A DNA stretch of 64,000 nucleotides from Pseudomonas azadiae. Its GTDB lineage: Bacteria; Pseudomonadota; Gammaproteobacteria; Pseudomonadales; Pseudomonadaceae. The notes below the pieces were generated by a model. The model was given only the letters and a program-made list of their open reading frames with translations, searched no databases and was not told where the DNA came from. The position numbers were made by a program, and so were the translations under genes. Below, one piece after another: positions 61,748-64,000 of this stretch (the first letter of the stretch is position 1; the number at the start of each line of letters is the position of its first letter). The stretch covers positions 1,798,001-1,862,000 of the forward strand of contig NZ_JAHSTY010000002.1 in the NCBI RefSeq assembly GCF_019145355.1, written 5' to 3'.

Positions 61748-63562
61748 ATGCTTCGCTCATTGCGCGGTATTCCACTGCTCGGTTGCCTGTTGGGCAGTAT
61801 CGGCTGCCATGGGCAGCCACCTGCGCCGCCGCCGGTTCCCAAGGGCGATTACAGCGCGATTATCCGCTACCTGCAAAACCGCATCCCCCGCGACATGGCC
61901 CAGGCCAATACCCTGGGCCTGTCGATTGCACTGGTGAAAGGCCAGGAATTGATCTGGGCCCGCGGCTTCGGCATGGCCGACAAAGCGTTGGGTGTGCCAG
62001 TGACGCCAAACACCGCCTTCCGGGCGGGCGCCATCTCGAAACTCCTTACCGCCAGCGCCGCCCTGCAACTGGTCGAACGCAAGCGGTTGGCGCTGGATGC
62101 GCCGATCCAGCAAACGCTGCGTGAATTTCATGTGCGCTCGCGCTTTCATGACGATCAACAAGCCGCCGACCGCGACATCACCTTGCGTCGCCTGCTCAGT
62201 CATCAATCCGGCCTTCCCAGTGAACACTTGCGCGACCTGCGTACCGGCTTCGCCATGGGACAGATGCCGTTGCGCCTGTCCGGCGTTTGGCTGAGCACAC
62301 CGCCCGGCACGCAAGTGGCCTACTCCAACCTGGGTTATGCGTTGGTCGGGGCGGCCATCGAGCGCAGCAGCGGCAATGCGTTTGAAACCCAGCTGCAGCA
62401 CAGCCTGCTCAAACCCCTTGAGATGAACCACGCGAGTTTTGTCGGTACCGCCGCGCATTCGGGCTACCGCGCACAGGGGTATGAGGACGGTATCGCCAGC
62501 ACCGACGCGCAAGTCCGTGACCTGGCCGCCGGTGGGTTGTGGGCCAGCCCCGAGGACCTTGGCCATTACGTGCAGATGCTCTTTGCCAAGGGGCTGTACA
62601 AAGGCAACCGGGTAATGGCCAGCCGCTCCATCGATGAAATGTTTACCCAACAGAACACCGGCAACGCCCTGGACTTCGATTGCCAGATCGGCCTGGCCTG
62701 GTTTCTTGCGCCCTGCGGTGACGAGCCGGTGGGCCCTGGGGTGCGCGCCTTCCAGCACAGTGGCGGTGGCGATGATTTTGCCGCGCAACTGACGTTGCTG
62801 CCGGACCAACAGCTGGCTGTGATCATCATGGCCAATGACAGCAAGGCCGAAGATATGGTCGCCACACTCGCCACCGATACCCTGCGCCTGATGCTCCAGG
62901 CGCAAACCGGCGAGGCGGTGTGCGGCGACGACTGCCAGGCGCCCCGCCATGGACTGAAGTTGCGCCAGGTGCCGGCCGCCGTCGACCGCCAACGCCTGGC
63001 CGGGTTCTATGCCACCGCCTGGGGAATCTTCCGAATCAAAGACGATGCCCAGCGACTGCACGGCGAACTGGCCGGCCATGACTTCGAGCTGCTGCGGGAC
63101 AACCACGGCTGGCTGCGCGCGCAAAAAAAGGTCCTGGGCTTCTGGCTCAAGGACCTGGGCGAACTGGGCCGCGTGCAGCTTGACGTAATTACCGTACAAG
63201 GCCGGCAGATGCTCACCGCGCGCAGCCACGGCCAGCGCGTCGCTATTGGTGAGCGCATCAATCCGCCGCCGCTGTCGCTGGCCTGGGCCGACACCGTCGG
63301 CACCTATCAAGTGCTCAATACCCACGAACCCGATGCGCCTTTGAGCGGCATCAGCGTGCGCCTGGAAGAAGGTTTTCTGGTGATTCGCGGCCAACTGCAC
63401 GACGAACCGCTGACCGACTACATCCTGCTGCCCGTGGACAACGCCCATGCGGTGCTCGCCGGTACCGGCTACGGCCTGGGCGACACCGTCAGCCGCCAGA
63501 TCAACGGCCTGAGCGCTTCGGGCTATTCCTTCAAACGTACCCACCCCTCCTTGAGTTTCTGA
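61748..63562 (+). CDS. Beta-lactamase-fold serine hydrolase lipoprotein
   Basis: 604 residues from the ATG at 61748. The signal peptide ends in a lipobox (LLGSIGCHG), so the protein is membrane-anchored. A class C beta-lactamase/DD-peptidase domain spans about 35-390: S-x-x-K in GAISKLLTA, Y-S-N in VAYSNLGYA, and HSGGGDDFA in place of KTG. A C-terminal beta-rich extension of about 200 residues follows (from about 410). Such proteins are peptidases or esterases rather than drug-resistance enzymes. A MipA/OmpV gene starts four bases after its stop, suggesting joint work in the cell envelope. Confidence 0.85.
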   Translation: MLRSLRGIPLLGCLLGSIGCHGQPPAPPPVPKGDYSAIIRYLQNRIPRDMAQANTLGLSIALVKGQELIWARGFGMADKALGVPVTPNTAFRAGAISKLLTASAALQLVERKRLALDAPIQQTLREFHVRSRFHDDQQAADRDITLRRLLSHQSGLPSEHLRDLRTGFAMGQMPLRLSGVWLSTPPGTQVAYSNLGYALVGAAIERSSGNAFETQLQHSLLKPLEMNHASFVGTAAHSGYRAQGYEDGIASTDAQVRDLAAGGLWASPEDLGHYVQMLFAKGLYKGNRVMASRSIDEMFTQQNTGNALDFDCQIGLAWFLAPCGDEPVGPGVRAFQHSGGGDDFAAQLTLLPDQQLAVIIMANDSKAEDMVATLATDTLRLMLQAQTGEAVCGDDCQAPRHGLKLRQVPAAVDRQRLAGFYATAWGIFRIKDDAQRLHGELAGHDFELLRDNHGWLRAQKKVLGFWLKDLGELGRVQLDVITVQGRQMLTARSHGQRVAIGERINPPPLSLAWADTVGTYQVLNTHEPDAPLSGISVRLEEGFLVIRGQLHDEPLTDYILLPVDNAHAVLAGTGYGLGDTVSRQINGLSASGYSFKRTHPSLSF

Positions 63563-63566
63563 GCCC

Positions 63567-64000
63567 ATGAAAACCCTGATCAATGCCAAACACCTTTGCC
63601 TGTCCTTCACCTCCCTGTGTTTGCTAACCGGCGCCGACAACGTGCTGGCCGAGGACTGGGCCTACAGCCTCAAGGCCGGCGTGGCGAACCTGCCGCGCTA
63701 CAGCGGCAGCGACGAACGCAGGACCACGCCCGTGGTCGGCGCCGCCGTCGTCAGCCCCTGGGGGATTTTCCTCGACACCGACAAAGGCCTGGGCTGGGGC
63801 TACGAAGGCAATGCGTTGAGCTTCAGCGCCTACGTCGGCACCAGTGAATCGCGCAAGGATAAAGACGCGTCCATGCACGCGGGCGCCAAACGCCTCAAAG
63901 GCATGGGCGAGATCAAGTCACGTGCGCAACTGGGGGTCAGTGCCCGCTACAACCTGGGCAGGGTGGTCGTCGGCGCAACCCTTGAGCACGCCCTCAAGGA
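63567..64000 (+). CDS. MipA/OmpV family outer-membrane protein (partial)
   Basis: The first 144 codons are inside the window; the gene runs off the end. A signal peptide (MKTLINAKHLCLSFTSLCLL) is followed by a beta-barrel of the MipA/OmpV family (WAYSLKAGVANLPRYSGSDE, then GWGYEGNALSFSAYVG). MipA links the MltA lytic transglycosylase to PBP1B in E. coli; others are porins. It is in one operon with the serine hydrolase upstream. Confidence 0.88.
   Translation, partial: MKTLINAKHLCLSFTSLCLLTGADNVLAEDWAYSLKAGVANLPRYSGSDERRTTPVVGAAVVSPWGIFLDTDKGLGWGYEGNALSFSAYVGTSESRKDKDASMHAGAKRLKGMGEIKSRAQLGVSARYNLGRVVVGATLEHALK

Overview
The window looks like chromosomal DNA of a fluorescent pseudomonad (Pseudomonas fluorescens group). 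Evidence: high GC, dense gene packing, the typical Pseudomonas REP doublets (arms beginning GTAGTGAGCGGGCTTG), a NasA-flavoprotein fusion nitrate reductase next to nirBD, a ProP-type transporter with a C-terminal coiled coil, and many LysR/TetR/AraC regulator-transporter pairs. I saw no rRNA, tRNA, CRISPR array, prophage or transposase gene.

Layout. 0-7.1 kb: periplasmic EfeO/EfeM-type iron protein, phosphatidylserine synthase (pssA), and regulator-enzyme pairs (TetR/DUF1348, LysR/NmrA reductase, GST/TetR with two matching operators). 7.1-15 kb: assimilatory nitrate/nitrite reduction. nirBD and a nitrate reductase-flavoprotein fusion diverge from a shared intergenic region. Each side has a sigma-54 promoter and a leader RNA with two A..G.. 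hexaloop hairpins, the second overlapping an intrinsic terminator; this is the architecture of ANTAR (NasT-type) antitermination. 15-20.3 kb: a chemoreceptor, a roughly 0.9 kb array of 180-bp inverted-repeat units, and a UV endonuclease / P-loop kinase / nucleotidyltransferase operon. 20.6-41.4 kb: mostly transporters and regulators, with a sorbosone-dehydrogenase-like lipoprotein, ProP, a GGDEF/EAL protein, a fosmidomycin-resistance-type pump, a histidine kinase, and an amidase followed by a 367-bp tandem repeat. 41.4-49.1 kb: SMP-30 lactonase and an NTF2-like secreted protein with a shared promoter motif, MocR/EamA, YceI, thioesterase, dienelactone hydrolase, and a class C beta-lactamase.

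49.1-51.9 kb is the most unusual segment. It is an AT-richer, probably acquired terpene locus with two divergent genes: a class I polyprenyl synthase, and a single protein that joins a type I IPP isomerase to a class I terpene synthase. Together these could carry IPP to a cyclised terpene.

52.5-61.6 kb encodes a complete trans-4-hydroxy-L-proline route: epimerase, FAD dehydrogenase, DapA-family deaminase, alpha-ketoglutarate semialdehyde dehydrogenase, a GntR regulator and a four-gene polar amino-acid ABC importer. An 11-base motif (GATTGGATACA) lies upstream of three of its transcription units, and a fourth copy lies upstream of the chemoreceptor at 15.1 kb, suggesting that hydroxyproline chemotaxis belongs to the same regulon. 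The window ends with a beta-lactamase-fold lipoprotein and the start of a MipA/OmpV outer-membrane protein.
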